Source of the DNA: Patescibacteria group bacterium
GTDB lineage: Bacteria > Patescibacteriota > Gracilibacteria > UM-FILTER-43-11
Length of the DNA: 34,657 nt
Direction of reading: 5' to 3'
Assembly: GCA_029260955.1 (NCBI GenBank)
Contig: JAJDCF010000014.1
Location: 1 to 34,657, forward strand
The stretch's first letter is position 1. Each line of letters begins with the position of its first letter. Below the pieces are notes generated by a model. It saw only the letters and a list, made by a program, of their open reading frames with translations. It was not told the origin of the DNA and searched no databases. The translations under genes were made by a program, and so were the position numbers. Of the stretch, positions 23,749 to 30,706 are shown one piece after another.

Positions 23749-24504
23749 CTATAGGTGCTCGTATCCTTCTTCTTCGAGTTCGTGAGCCAGTTTTGGCCCT
23801 CCGGATTTGACGATGCGGCCGTTTTTCATCACGTGTACATAGTCTGGCTTCAGGTGTTTTAGAATGCGTTGGTAGTGCGTGATGAGGAGGGTTCCTGTTT
23901 TTTCACGTTTACGCATTACCTTGTCGATGTTAGCTGTGATCGTTTTTAGGGCGTCAACATCCAACCCGGAATCGGTTTCATCCATAACTGCCAATGTCGG
24001 TTGTAAAATGGCCATTTGCAGCGCTTCCGCCTTCTTCTTTTCACCTCCGGAAAATCCGTGGTTCAAAAATCTTTCAGCGAAGTCTTCGGGCATTTTTAGC
24101 TCAGCCATGACTTCCTTGAGCATCTTTTTAAATCGGAAAACCAAAATTGGTGGCTTGCTTGGATCAGCGTGTGCTTGCTTAGCTCGATATGCGGCTAACA
24201 AGAATTCTTCGAGCGTCACTCCTGCAATCTCTTTTGGGTACTGAAAAGCTAGGAATATTCCGATTAGGGCTCTTTCATGGGCTTCCATTTTAAGAATACT
24301 CTTGCCTTTGTAGTAGATATCGCCGCCTGTGACTTCATATTTTGGATGACCCATGATCACGTTCGAAAGCGTGCTCTTTCCAGAGCCATTTGGCCCCATG
24401 AGCGTGTGCACTTCACCTTCGTTGATGGTCAGATTGACCCCCTTAAGAATCGCCTTGCCGTCGATGGCTACTTCCAGGTTTTTAATGTCGAGGAGTGCTG
24501 TCAT
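23749..24504 (-). CDS. sufC: SufC Fe-S assembly ATPase
   Basis: SufC is the ABC-type ATPase that powers SufBC2D. The 251-residue protein has Walker A GPNGSGKST near residue 38, the Q-loop FLAFQYPKEIAGV, the signature SGGEKKKAEALQMA, Walker B TLAVMDETDSGLDVDALK and the H-loop LLITHYQRIL. It is the first gene of the operon (order C-B-D-S-U). An extended -10 (TGATATAAT) lies about 26 bp upstream of the ATG. No Fur or IscR-like regulator gene lies nearby, so control of the operon is not apparent. Confidence 0.97.
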   Translation of the reverse strand: MTALLDIKNLEVAIDGKAILKGVNLTINEGEVHTLMGPNGSGKSTLSNVIMGHPKYEVTGGDIYYKGKSILKMEAHERALIGIFLAFQYPKEIAGVTLEEFLLAAYRAKQAHADPSKPPILVFRFKKMLKEVMAELKMPEDFAERFLNHGFSGGEKKKAEALQMAILQPTLAVMDETDSGLDVDALKTITANIDKVMRKREKTGTLLITHYQRILKHLKPDYVHVMKNGRIVKSGGPKLAHELEEEGYEHL

Positions 24505-24529
24505 ATTATTCAGGAGTTAGATGCTCAAG

Positions 24530-24538
24530 ATTATATCA
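24530..24538 (-). promoter_or_regulatory. Extended -10 promoter of the suf operon
   Basis: Minus-strand TGA-TATAAT; the hexamer is at 24535-24530. The -35 region is poor (TTTGCG at a 16-bp spacing), which is common for extended -10 promoters. The predicted leader to the sufC ATG is about 20 nt. Confidence 0.6.
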
Positions 24539-24573
24539 AAAAGCCGCTGAGCGCAAAGGAAAATGAGCCTTGA

Positions 24574-24649
24574 TGGAGCCACCTGGCGGGATTGAACCGC
24601 CGACCTACGCGTTACGAGTGCGTCGCTCTACCAACTGAGCTAAGGTGGC
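24574..24649 (-). tRNA. tRNA-Thr (CGT), CCA encoded
   Basis: The cloverleaf has acceptor GCCACCT/AGGTGGC, TTAGCTCAGTTGGTAGAGC as the D arm, anticodon loop CTCGTAA with anticodon CGT, and a normal T arm with GGTTCAATC. The CCA end is encoded (plus-strand TGG at 24574-24576). It abuts the tRNA-Pro gene with no spacer. Confidence 0.95.
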
Positions 24650-24725
24650 TGGTCGGGGAGACAGGACTCGAACCTGCGACCACACGACCCCCAGCCGTGC
24701 ATTCTACCAACTGAACTACTCCCCG
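24650..24725 (-). tRNA. tRNA-Pro (GGG), CCA encoded
   Basis: Acceptor CGGGGAG/CTCCCCG, anticodon loop CTGGGGG with anticodon GGG, T arm GGTTCGAGTCC, and encoded CCA (plus-strand TGG at 24650-24652). The first base of tRNA-Thr follows the last A of CCA directly, so RNase P cleavage would create both ends at once. Confidence 0.95.
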
Positions 24726-24851
24726 TTTAGTGTTATTGCTTCATAATAGCTACGATGTAGGATATCATTTCAATGAAGTGCATGCTACTTTTTCTAGCTT
24801 TGCCTTATCTATCATCTGAAATTTAGGGGAATATGAAATTAAGCTGTGCTT

Positions 24852-25382
24852 ATGACTAGAGACTACAAGTCAATGCTGGGTGCCAAAGTTCTGGAATTTG
24901 ATTCCGGTGATCTGTTGGCTATGGTTAGCGGAATCATTGTTGATCCTGACAGTGGTATGGTCGAGGCATTTTGGGTAAAACCTACCACGCTTCCAGTTAA
25001 GAACGCAGTCTTAAGGGTTTCTGAAATCGTTGAATTGAAGAAGAATCTTTATATCAAATCAGAAAAAGTCCTAGCTCAGGCGGAAGATGTTATTAAAATT
25101 AACGAAATACTTGAGGATGGTCGTACTTTTATAGGCAACGCTGTTCAGAATGAAGCAGGTGATTCTTTTGGCACTTGCGTCAATCTAACTTTTGATACTG
25201 GTACATACGCCCTTAAGCAGGTTTACAGCAAGCGATCAATTTTGGGCCTTATCACTTTGGATGAACGTATTTTTTCTTACAACAACATAGTCAAAGTTCT
25301 TCCAGAAATGATTCTGGTGGATGATGATGGGAAGAAAAAGGAATCCGTGATGGCTACAACGCCGGAAGCAGCTGCAGGATAA
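24852..25382 (+). CDS. PRC-barrel domain protein, two barrels
   Basis: PRC barrels are small beta-barrels found in photosynthetic reaction-centre H subunits, RimM and many proteins of unknown role. Here two copies are visible: about residues 5-75 (GAKVLEFDSGDLLAMVSGIIVDPDSG) and about 85-158 (FIGNAVQNEAGDSFGTCVNLTFD...LGLITLDE). A short charged tail follows. I prefer the ATG at 24852 (176 residues) to the in-frame GTG at 24846. There is no Shine-Dalgarno sequence and no signal peptide. A strong terminator follows, so it is a single-gene unit. Its exact role is unknown. Confidence 0.85.
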   Translation: MTRDYKSMLGAKVLEFDSGDLLAMVSGIIVDPDSGMVEAFWVKPTTLPVKNAVLRVSEIVELKKNLYIKSEKVLAQAEDVIKINEILEDGRTFIGNAVQNEAGDSFGTCVNLTFDTGTYALKQVYSKRSILGLITLDERIFSYNNIVKVLPEMILVDDDGKKKESVMATTPEAAAG

Positions 25383-25396
25383 TAAACTAAGTTACT

Positions 25397-25435
25397 AAAA
25401 AAGCCCGCGTCTTAAAGACTTGGGCGGGCTTTTTT
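25397..25435. terminator. Bidirectional intrinsic terminator
   Basis: AAAAAAGCCCGC (25397-25408) and GCGGGCTTTTTT (25424-25435) form a 12-bp perfect stem with T-runs on both strands. It separates the convergent PRC-barrel and pilin genes. Confidence 0.92.
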
Positions 25436-25455
25436 GCTTGTGTAACAAATTCGCT

Positions 25456-25815
25456 TTATCCGAGAGCGGACGCAACGAAGGTGACGATAGTCCAAGAGAG
25501 AAGGATGATCACGATACCGATAACGGCATAAGTGATGATCTTTCGAGCTTTTCCGACTTGTTCGTCGTTTCCTCCAGCAGTGACCATAAGGACACCAGCG
25601 TAGATTAGGAATGCAACGGAAATCAATCCGAGAATTCCCAGGAAGTAGTTGATTATAAGTGTGATGTTCTGCCCTAGGGTTCCTTGAGCTGCGGCAGAAG
25701 GGGCAGCGCCTCCTTGTGGATTATCAAAAAATGATGCGCTTTGAGCGAATGCATTTGTAGCAAATGCTCCGAAAGCGGCCATCATTGAAGAGGTTTTTAA
25801 GGCGAGTTTTTTCAT
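25456..25815 (-). CDS. T4SS-pilin-like (TrbC/VirB2-type) small membrane protein
   Basis: This 119-residue protein has a Sec signal peptide (MKKLALKTSS to about ATNAFA), a short Gly/Ala/Pro-rich segment, and two hydrophobic helices (TLIINYFLGILGLISVAFLI and ITYAVIGIVIILLSWTIV) joined by a loop with AGGNDEQVGKARK. This is the layout of the TrbC/VirB2-like pilin family common in Patescibacteria. The frame is open to an ATG at 25842, but the -10 lies only 5 bp before that codon, so the ATG at 25815 is the better start unless translation is leaderless. No other type IV secretion genes are in the window. Pilus or secretion function is inferred. Confidence 0.87.
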   Translation of the reverse strand: MKKLALKTSSMMAAFGAFATNAFAQSASFFDNPQGGAAPSAAAQGTLGQNITLIINYFLGILGLISVAFLIYAGVLMVTAGGNDEQVGKARKIITYAVIGIVIILLSWTIVTFVASALG

Positions 25816-25847
25816 TTTTGTCTTATTAGTTTGTAATTTCATATTTA

Positions 25848-25877
25848 ATTATACCAAATGGCCCTAATAGCCGTCAA
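25848..25877 (-). promoter_or_regulatory. Strong extended -10 promoter of the pilin gene
   Basis: Minus-strand TTGACG (25877-25872), an 18-bp spacer and TATAAT (25853-25848) preceded by TGG. The predicted transcription start is about 25841. This position decides the pilin start codon in favour of 25815. Confidence 0.75.
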
Positions 25878-25931
25878 TAATTAGCAGCCACATAATTTTA
25901 GTTTCTGATTGACAGAATAGATTAGTATTTC

Positions 25932-26441
25932 TTATTCCATTAGCCACCTAAGGGTTGCGACAAGACTTTTTTCTAGGTCATCTGAGAACCATCCATCAAT
26001 ATACTTGATCACATCTTCCTGCTTTGTGGACTTATGGTCTCTAATGATTTCGGTTGCACTCCTTTCTTTGCTGCCTGTTGCAAGATCAACCAGTTGATTC
26101 CCACTTATGAGTTCCAAGGTGATGGGCTTTTCGCAGTCTGCTTCTATTTGGGCTAGCTCTTGGGGGTCCCAACTTAAAAGATCGCAGAATTTTCCAAGAT
26201 TTCCACTATTCATTGCTTTGAGTGTGAATAGTATCTTTGTGCGCACATCTTCAATGGTGTCAGTTTCTTTTATACCAATATCTTCCATGACTGTTGCCAA
26301 ATCTCTGGTGCCTTTATTGTCTATGGTTAGGTAATCTCCCTTTTTTTCTATCGTACCAGATGCATCAGAAGCAGTTAATAATGTGCGGCCAACTGGCTCG
26401 CCTTCTAGTTCATGGTGTTCAACATATGCTTTTAGCCCCAT
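25932..26441 (-). CDS. Hypothetical soluble protein, 169 aa
   Basis: I do not recognise the family. The 169 residues are acidic and mixed alpha/beta, with no signal peptide, membrane segment or metal motif. The N-terminal third (about 1-45) looks beta-rich and the rest helical, including EDVRTKILFTLKAM and EDVIKYIDGWFSDDLEKS. It lies alone between the pilin promoter and a tRNA cluster, with no Shine-Dalgarno sequence before the ATG at 26441. Codon use matches the neighbours, which supports a real gene. The role is unknown. Confidence 0.72.
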   Translation of the reverse strand: MGLKAYVEHHELEGEPVGRTLLTASDASGTIEKKGDYLTIDNKGTRDLATVMEDIGIKETDTIEDVRTKILFTLKAMNSGNLGKFCDLLSWDPQELAQIEADCEKPITLELISGNQLVDLATGSKERSATEIIRDHKSTKQEDVIKYIDGWFSDDLEKSLVATLRWLME

Positions 26442-26520
26442 AATGATGTGAGGTTGGAAATGGTGTTTATTATAGTATATACCAAAGATAAGTCAAGTTA
26501 TTCAACTTCACATAAATGGA

Positions 26521-26597
26521 TGGTCGGGGAGACAGGACTCGAACCTGCGACATCACGCTCCCAAAGCGTGCACTCTAGCCAACTGAGCTACTCCCCG
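26521..26597 (-). tRNA. tRNA-Pro (TGG), CCA encoded
   Basis: Acceptor CGGGGAG/CTCCCCG, D arm TAGCTCAGTTGGCTAGAGT, anticodon stem CACGC/GCGTG with loop TTTGGGA and anticodon TGG, and encoded CCA. Its acceptor and T arms are nearly identical to those of tRNA-Pro(GGG) at 24650-24725. Confidence 0.95.
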
Positions 26598-26618
26598 ACA
26601 TGTCGATTTTGGAATGGA

Positions 26619-26703
26619 TGGTGGGCAGGGAGGGATTCGAACCCCCGAAGGCGGAGCCATCTGGTTTACAGCCAGACCCGGTTGACCACTTCGGTACCTA
26701 CCC
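26619..26703 (-). tRNA. tRNA-Tyr (GTA), CCA encoded
   Basis: A class II tRNA of 85 nt: acceptor GGGTAGG/CCTGCCC, anticodon stem-loop CTGGCTGTAAACCAG with anticodon GTA, a long variable arm (GGCTCCGCC region), T arm GGGTTCGAATCCC, discriminator A and encoded CCA. Confidence 0.94.
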
Positions 26704-26730
26704 ACGTTTATCCCATTGTAACAGAGTTAC

Positions 26731-26806
26731 TGGAGCCACCTTCCGGGTTCGAACCGGAGACAATCCGCTTACAAGGCGGGCGCTCTACCAACTGAGCTAA
26801 GGTGGC
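26731..26806 (-). tRNA. tRNA-Thr (TGT), CCA encoded
   Basis: Acceptor GCCACCT/AGGTGGC, anticodon loop CTTGTAA with anticodon TGT, T arm CCGGTTCGAACCCGG and encoded CCA. Upstream on the same strand is a partial copy of its 5' end (26880-26898). Confidence 0.95.
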
Positions 26807-26830
26807 TTACGATTTACATAGTGCTATTTT

Positions 26831-26877
26831 TACGCTGCACCGAGCGTACCTATTTTAGCTTTGTCGTCTCTCGACAA
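26831..26877 (-). other. Two hairpins between the tRNA fragment and tRNA-Thr(TGT)
   Basis: On the plus strand TACGCT (26831-26836)/AGCGTA (26843-26848) and TTGTCG (26861-26866)/CGACAA (26872-26877) are perfect stems. TAGCT (26856-26860) can also pair with AGCTA (26886-26890) of the tRNA fragment, closing a larger stem around the second hairpin. No gene is seen in 26807-26879. Confidence 0.55.
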
Positions 26878-26879
26878 CG

Positions 26880-26898
26880 CAACTGAGCTAGGGTGGCC
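26880..26898 (-). pseudogene. Partial tRNA-Thr 5' end
   Basis: The plus-strand CAACTGAGCTAGGGTGGCC matches the 5' end of tRNA-Thr(TGT) at 17 of 19 positions, including the acceptor strand and most of the D-stem entry. The remaining tRNA sequence is absent. It lies 91 bp from the equivalent point of the intact gene. Confidence 0.7.
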
Positions 26899-26985
26899 GA
26901 CATTATGCGTCAATTAAATTAATTCAATTTTATGCCAGCGTCAATGAATAGATTAGATTATCTGGCAAAATTATAGTAAATGTGT

Positions 26986-26991
26986 TATAAA
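26986..26991 (+). promoter_or_regulatory. Probable -10 of rnpB
   Basis: TATAAA lies about 20 bp upstream of the predicted RNase P RNA 5' end, after an AT-rich region. The -35 is weak (TGGCAA at 26963). Confidence 0.4.
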
Positions 26992-27009
26992 CCCTAATGC
27001 TATTGAATC

Positions 27010-27360
27010 TTTTAAACCGTAGTAGTCGCTCTTCCGCCACGGCGGAGGAGAGGAAAGTCCGAGCACCCTAGAGCAAGGGTGGTCGCTAACGGCGACCGGC
27101 GTGTTGGTAACAGCGCGCAAGGGAAAGTGCCACAGAAACTATTTCTTTCGTTTCGACGGATAAGAATGAAAAGTCCGTGATAATTAGCACGGTCCCTCTA
27201 TCAGTGATGTTAGAGGGCGGCAAACCCCACCTGGTGCAAGGTATGCATGGGGGAATGGAATATGTAATGGCTCGTTATACCATTTCTGCTACCGCTTAGA
27301 TAGATGACTACTCGCCTGGCTTCGGCTAGGTGACAGAACTCGGCTTATGAGTTTAAATTT
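27010..27360 (+). ncRNA. rnpB: RNase P RNA (bacterial class A type)
   Basis: The catalytic RNA that removes 5' leaders from pre-tRNAs. Conserved blocks are present: GAGGAAAGTCCGAGCACC near the 5' end, GGTAACAGCGCGCAAGGG, CCACAGAAAC, GGCAAACCCC, and the 3' block TAGATGACTAC...ACAGAACTCGGCTTATGAG. TTTAAAC (27011-27017) pairs with GTTTAAA (27351-27357) as P1, which fixes the approximate ends, and a T-run directly after P1 may end transcription. The L15 region retains a GGT. All tRNAs in this window encode CCA, matching an RNase P that reads the CCA end. The exact ends are uncertain by a few bases. Confidence 0.96.
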
Positions 27361-27383
27361 TTCACTGGCATTTACCTTTTTTT

Positions 27384-28805
27384 ATGAAGAGATCAAAGCT
27401 TTTCTTTGAAATCCTGCGCCTTCCTGTTGATTTTCTCGCCACTGTCGCGGCTTTTTTGGTCGCTTATCGGATTAGGCCAATTACAGACCTTATTCCGGGT
27501 GTTCAATTCCACTTTTTTCCCGAGCAACTACCGCCTTTTGACGAATTTTTTAAGTTCTCGATTGCGGCGACAATCTTTTTGATCATCCTGCTCATTTTCA
27601 ACGGGCTTTATTCCATTAAGTCGGTAGAGCGATTTGGTAAAACTTTTTTGCGAATCGTTTTTTTGGTATCGGCTTGGCTGATGTTCATTATTGCTTACTA
27701 CTTCCTGGTTGTTCACGAACTCTTCTTCTCGCGTATTGCCCTGGCTCACATTTGGCTTTTTGCCATCGTCTTTATCACTTTGGGGCGAGTGGTCATTCTT
27801 TTTATACAGGAAGCCATGTATCGCTTTGGAATCGGGCAGACTCGAGTACTTTTTGTTGGAGTAAATACCTTTGCAGATCGTTGCTATAGCGTGCTGGCTC
27901 AGGACAAGAAATATCATGTTATCGGTGCGCTTGCCGATGAACATCATTCTCGCAAGAAGGGGACACTTAAAATCGTTGGAACCGTTGATCAGATGGAGCC
28001 CATAGTGCACAAATATAAGGTGGATGAGATTATTCAGGCCGAACCAACCTTTGAAAGCGTTTCGAATGCCGACATTCTCTCCTTTTGCCGTTCGCACCAG
28101 ATTTATTACTACTTTATTCCCGAGGTGCTCAGGCTTCAGAGTGTGAACATCGAAATGGAGATGATCGATGATGTGCCGGTGATCAGCCTTAAGCAGACCC
28201 CGCTGGAGGGTTGGGGGCACGTTTATAAGCGGCTTTTTGACATTATTTTTAGTTTGATACTGATTCAAATACTGATTCCGATTTGGATCATCGTGCCGAT
28301 TCTTATTAAACTGGATTCACATGGTCCTGCCTTTTACCGAAGTAAGCGCAAACACAAAGATAGGGTTTTCGATATCTTCAAATTTCGCTCTATGATCATT
28401 AATGCTGATGCGAAGAAGGCAGAGCTTCTTCATCAGAACGAGCGAGAAGGACCGCTTTTCAAGATTAAAGATGACCCACGTGTGACAAAGCTTGGTCGCT
28501 TTCTTCGTAAAACCAGCATCGATGAGCTTCCTCAGTTATTTAATGTTCTACTTGGAACCATAAGTGTTGTTGGCCCAAGGCCCCACCTGCCCGAAGAAGT
28601 CGCTCAGTACAAAAAGGACTACCATAAAGTCTTTACCATCAAGCCGGGTCTCAGCGGACTTGCTCAGACCAGTGGGCGCTCTAATCTGGACTTTGAGGAT
28701 GAGGTAAAGCTTGATTTTTACTACATCGAAAACTGGTCCATGTGGCTGGACCTCAAAATAATACTAAAAAGCATCCTCGTCGTGTTTCGCGCTGACGGAC
28801 ATTAA
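27384..28805 (+). CDS. Polyprenyl-phosphate sugar-1-phosphate transferase (WcaJ/WbaP-like)
   Basis: These enzymes start surface polysaccharide synthesis by transferring a sugar phosphate onto undecaprenyl phosphate at the inner membrane. The 473-residue protein has an N-terminal block of four to five membrane helices (about 10-150), a Rossmann-like CoA-binding domain (QTRVLFVGV at about 152), then the membrane-entering helix (about 285-307) and the catalytic bacterial sugar transferase domain with FKFRSMIINAD, DDPRVTKLGRFLRKTSIDELPQLFNVL and SVVGPRPHLPEEV, ending RPHL/KPGLSGLAQ-type motifs. It is 23 bp downstream of rnpB and ends 1 bp from the convergent rpmG stop. The sugar used cannot be told. 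Confidence 0.94.
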   Translation: MKRSKLFFEILRLPVDFLATVAAFLVAYRIRPITDLIPGVQFHFFPEQLPPFDEFFKFSIAATIFLIILLIFNGLYSIKSVERFGKTFLRIVFLVSAWLMFIIAYYFLVVHELFFSRIALAHIWLFAIVFITLGRVVILFIQEAMYRFGIGQTRVLFVGVNTFADRCYSVLAQDKKYHVIGALADEHHSRKKGTLKIVGTVDQMEPIVHKYKVDEIIQAEPTFESVSNADILSFCRSHQIYYYFIPEVLRLQSVNIEMEMIDDVPVISLKQTPLEGWGHVYKRLFDIIFSLILIQILIPIWIIVPILIKLDSHGPAFYRSKRKHKDRVFDIFKFRSMIINADAKKAELLHQNEREGPLFKIKDDPRVTKLGRFLRKTSIDELPQLFNVLLGTISVVGPRPHLPEEVAQYKKDYHKVFTIKPGLSGLAQTSGRSNLDFEDEVKLDFYYIENWSMWLDLKIILKSILVVFRADGH

Positions 28806-28806
28806 A

Positions 28807-28989
28807 CTAGGAAGAGCTGTGCTTGATTTCACTACCACTGACGTGCGCAACATGCTTGTTGCATTTACCGCAGTACTTCTTGCTCTCTAATTTACCCGTG
28901 ATCGTCTTTTTGTTGATACGAGTTTTGTAGTTCTGCATTTTGCAGTCCTTACAAGAGAGGTAAACGTTGGTGTTCTTTCCGCGTGGCAT
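28807..28989 (-). CDS. rpmG: Large ribosomal subunit protein L33 (zinc form)
   Basis: L33 is a small zinc-ribbon protein near the ribosomal E site. The 60 residues include CKDCKMQNYKTRINKK and YCGKCNKHVAHV, with the four cysteines (C13, C16, C40 and C43) of the zinc-binding C+ form. It has a serine-rich end. A consensus promoter lies upstream, overlapping the glnA stop. Its own stop is 1 bp from that of the convergent sugar transferase, leaving no room for a separate terminator. Confidence 0.95.
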   Translation of the reverse strand: MPRGKNTNVYLSCKDCKMQNYKTRINKKTITGKLESKKYCGKCNKHVAHVSGSEIKHSSS

Positions 28990-29024
28990 GTGAAATAGTG
29001 TTATCTTCTGAAATTAGCCCGCTA

Positions 29025-29053
29025 AGTGTAATGAAAGTGTGGTTTTTTGTCAA
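29025..29053 (-). promoter_or_regulatory. Promoter of rpmG
   Basis: Minus-strand TTGACA (29053-29048), a 17-bp spacer and TACACT (29030-29025). The -35 overlaps the glnA stop codon, so rpmG can be transcribed independently of glnA. Confidence 0.75.
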
Positions 29054-30516
29054 AACTTATTCCAGAGTACCTGATTCGTAACTTCGTGGTGATACCAAAC
29101 TTCACCTGCTTTGACGCGCGTGCCAAGCTCACGAGGGCAACGATCGGCTGATGCTTCCTTCAATCCTGCATATTTCTCGAGGTTCTCTTCTAGCATGACA
29201 TCCTTGATGAAGTCACTTTTTTTGAAGGCACGAATTGCCTGATCGATGTTGGCTGGCAATTTCTTCACAGGTTTGTCGTGAAGCTCAGCGTAGGCTTTCT
29301 TCTGTTTGGGTGAAGCCTTCATTCCTTTTAGTCCGGCTCTTAGAATTAAGTAAAACGTTAGGTAAGGGTTGGCATCCGGTGCCACAGTGCGAACTTCCAT
29401 GCGCGCTGATTTTTCGTTTCCGAATGGAATTCTAACCATGGCACTGCGATCAGAAGGGGATACCTTGATCTCATTTGGTGCCTCAAACTTAGGATCCAGG
29501 CGGCGATAGGCATTTACGCTGGAGTTTAGACCCAAGCAAATACCATTTGCGTAATACAGAACGCCTGTAACGAATTCGTGAGCGTCTTTTGAAATCATGT
29601 ATTTACCCTTCGCATCATAAAAAATGTTCTTTCCATTTTTAGATAGAGATAGGTTTACATGCATTCCTGAGCCATTTATGTTCATTTTAGGCTTTGGCAG
29701 GAAGCTTGCGGTCAGGCCAAAGTTCTTTGCGAGCTGGCGAGCGACCACCTTGTACAGCTGAACTTGGTCCGCGGCCTGAACGACTTCGGTGTATTTGTAG
29801 TTCATTTCAAACTGTGAAGGTGCAACCTCTGGATGATCCTTCTCGTTTTCGAAGCCTAGAGCTCTTGTAGCTTCTGCCAGACGATCGATGAATTGCCTAA
29901 GAGTGTCTTGAGGCAATGCGTTGAAGTAACCGCCCTTCGATGCTAATTCAAATCCCTCCTTTTCATCGTAGTTTTGTTCGGCATTTTCACTCTCCAAAAT
30001 GAAGCCCTCAATTTCTGGTGCCACGTTGACCAGAATCTTATCTTTTTTCATAAGTTCCTTTGCAAGTAGCATCAAATTGGAACGGTAGTCGCCAACATAT
30101 GGCTTTTTGTCCCTTCCTAGTACATTAGCGAAGACGATCACCTTTCCATGGCCAAAAATATCTGCCGGAAGCCAACGAAATGATGACCAATCAAGTTGAA
30201 GGAGTAGGTCGGAGCTATGCTGAGGAGTGAAGCCCTTAATGGATGAGCCATCGAAGGTAAGGTTGTCGTGCGCGCCGAGCATGAAGTTCTTGTTGTAGTC
30301 GAGCATATGAAATTTTCCTTCCATGTCCGAAAAACAAACGGTGATAGCCTTGATCGCTTTTTCTTTTTTTAGAATCTCCAGGAATTTTGTTTCGAAGTAT
30401 TTCTGAGGTTTTCCTGCATCGCGATCCTTTTTGATCGCTAAATTTCTATCTTCCAATTCTGAGTAACTAAGCTCAAGGAAGTTTGAACCATCTTTTAGCC
30501 TAGGAGTTGTAGTCAT
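29050..30516 (-). CDS. glnA: Glutamine synthetase, type I
   Basis: GlnA makes glutamine from glutamate, ammonia and ATP in the cytoplasm. From the ATG at 30516 it is 488 residues. The N-terminal beta-grasp part leads to DNLTFDGSSIKGF; the catalytic core has EIEGFILE, EVAPSQFEMNY, the NINGSGMHVNLS ATP/ammonia segment, the RIPFGNEKSARMEVRTVAPDANPYL substrate region and a C-terminal helix. The tyrosine used for adenylylation in enteric enzymes (NLYDLPPE) is absent (LHDKPVKKLP), so that control is unlikely. The frame is open to a TTG at 30579, but that extension is basic and overlaps a possible promoter. It is divergent from a TrmB-family regulator, with two palindromes between. Confidence 0.95.
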   Translation of the reverse strand: MTTTPRLKDGSNFLELSYSELEDRNLAIKKDRDAGKPQKYFETKFLEILKKEKAIKAITVCFSDMEGKFHMLDYNKNFMLGAHDNLTFDGSSIKGFTPQHSSDLLLQLDWSSFRWLPADIFGHGKVIVFANVLGRDKKPYVGDYRSNLMLLAKELMKKDKILVNVAPEIEGFILESENAEQNYDEKEGFELASKGGYFNALPQDTLRQFIDRLAEATRALGFENEKDHPEVAPSQFEMNYKYTEVVQAADQVQLYKVVARQLAKNFGLTASFLPKPKMNINGSGMHVNLSLSKNGKNIFYDAKGKYMISKDAHEFVTGVLYYANGICLGLNSSVNAYRRLDPKFEAPNEIKVSPSDRSAMVRIPFGNEKSARMEVRTVAPDANPYLTFYLILRAGLKGMKASPKQKKAYAELHDKPVKKLPANIDQAIRAFKKSDFIKDVMLEENLEKYAGLKEASADRCPRELGTRVKAGEVWYHHEVTNQVLWNKF

Positions 30517-30603
30517 ATTTGATTTTGTTAGTGGAGCTAAATACATAGCTATCATTCTTTTTTTGAGCGCGTCTGACAAGTTTTTTCTAGGCAGAATATT
30601 TTG

Positions 30604-30620
30604 TGTCCGAAAAATCGGCA
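30604..30620. promoter_or_regulatory. Palindromic operator-like site 1 (glnA side)
   Basis: TGTCCGAAAAATCGGCA. It shares the pattern TGTCxGAAwwwTCGrCA with site 2 at 30660-30676, centre to centre 56 bp. It lies upstream of glnA and of the regulator promoter elements. Confidence 0.65.
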
Positions 30621-30624
30621 GGTC

Positions 30625-30651
30625 TTGTTTTCGCTCTAAGGCCGTGATAAT
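30625..30651 (+). promoter_or_regulatory. Possible promoter of the TrmB-family regulator
   Basis: TTGTTT (30625-30630), a 15-bp spacer and GATAAT (30646-30651). The predicted start near 30658 falls directly before operator-like site 2, as expected for autorepression. The spacer is short, so confidence is moderate. Confidence 0.45.
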
Positions 30652-30659
30652 TTATGAAC

Positions 30660-30676
30660 TGTCGGAATTTTCGACA
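30660..30676. promoter_or_regulatory. Palindromic operator-like site 2 (regulator side)
   Basis: TGTCGGAATTTTCGACA, with outer arms TGTCG/CGACA. It lies just downstream of the proposed regulator promoter and 30 bp before the ATG at 30707. Confidence 0.7.
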
Positions 30677-30706
30677 ACAACTTTAAATAGCACTAAATTT
30701 TGAATT

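Noticed and set aside
26448..26800. Open frames of 66 and 115 aa on the plus strand across the tRNA cluster
   Set aside because: They run through tRNA-Pro, tRNA-Tyr and tRNA-Thr on the opposite strand and resemble the known false ORFs created by tRNA sequence.
27528..28268. 246-aa minus-strand open frame inside the sugar transferase gene
   Set aside because: Antisense shadow of a clear sugar transferase; composition is typical of reverse-complemented hydrophobic codons.
30621..30706. Riboswitch between glnA and the regulator
   Set aside because: The visible structure is two palindromes that fit protein-binding sites better than an aptamer; no known riboswitch consensus is recognisable.
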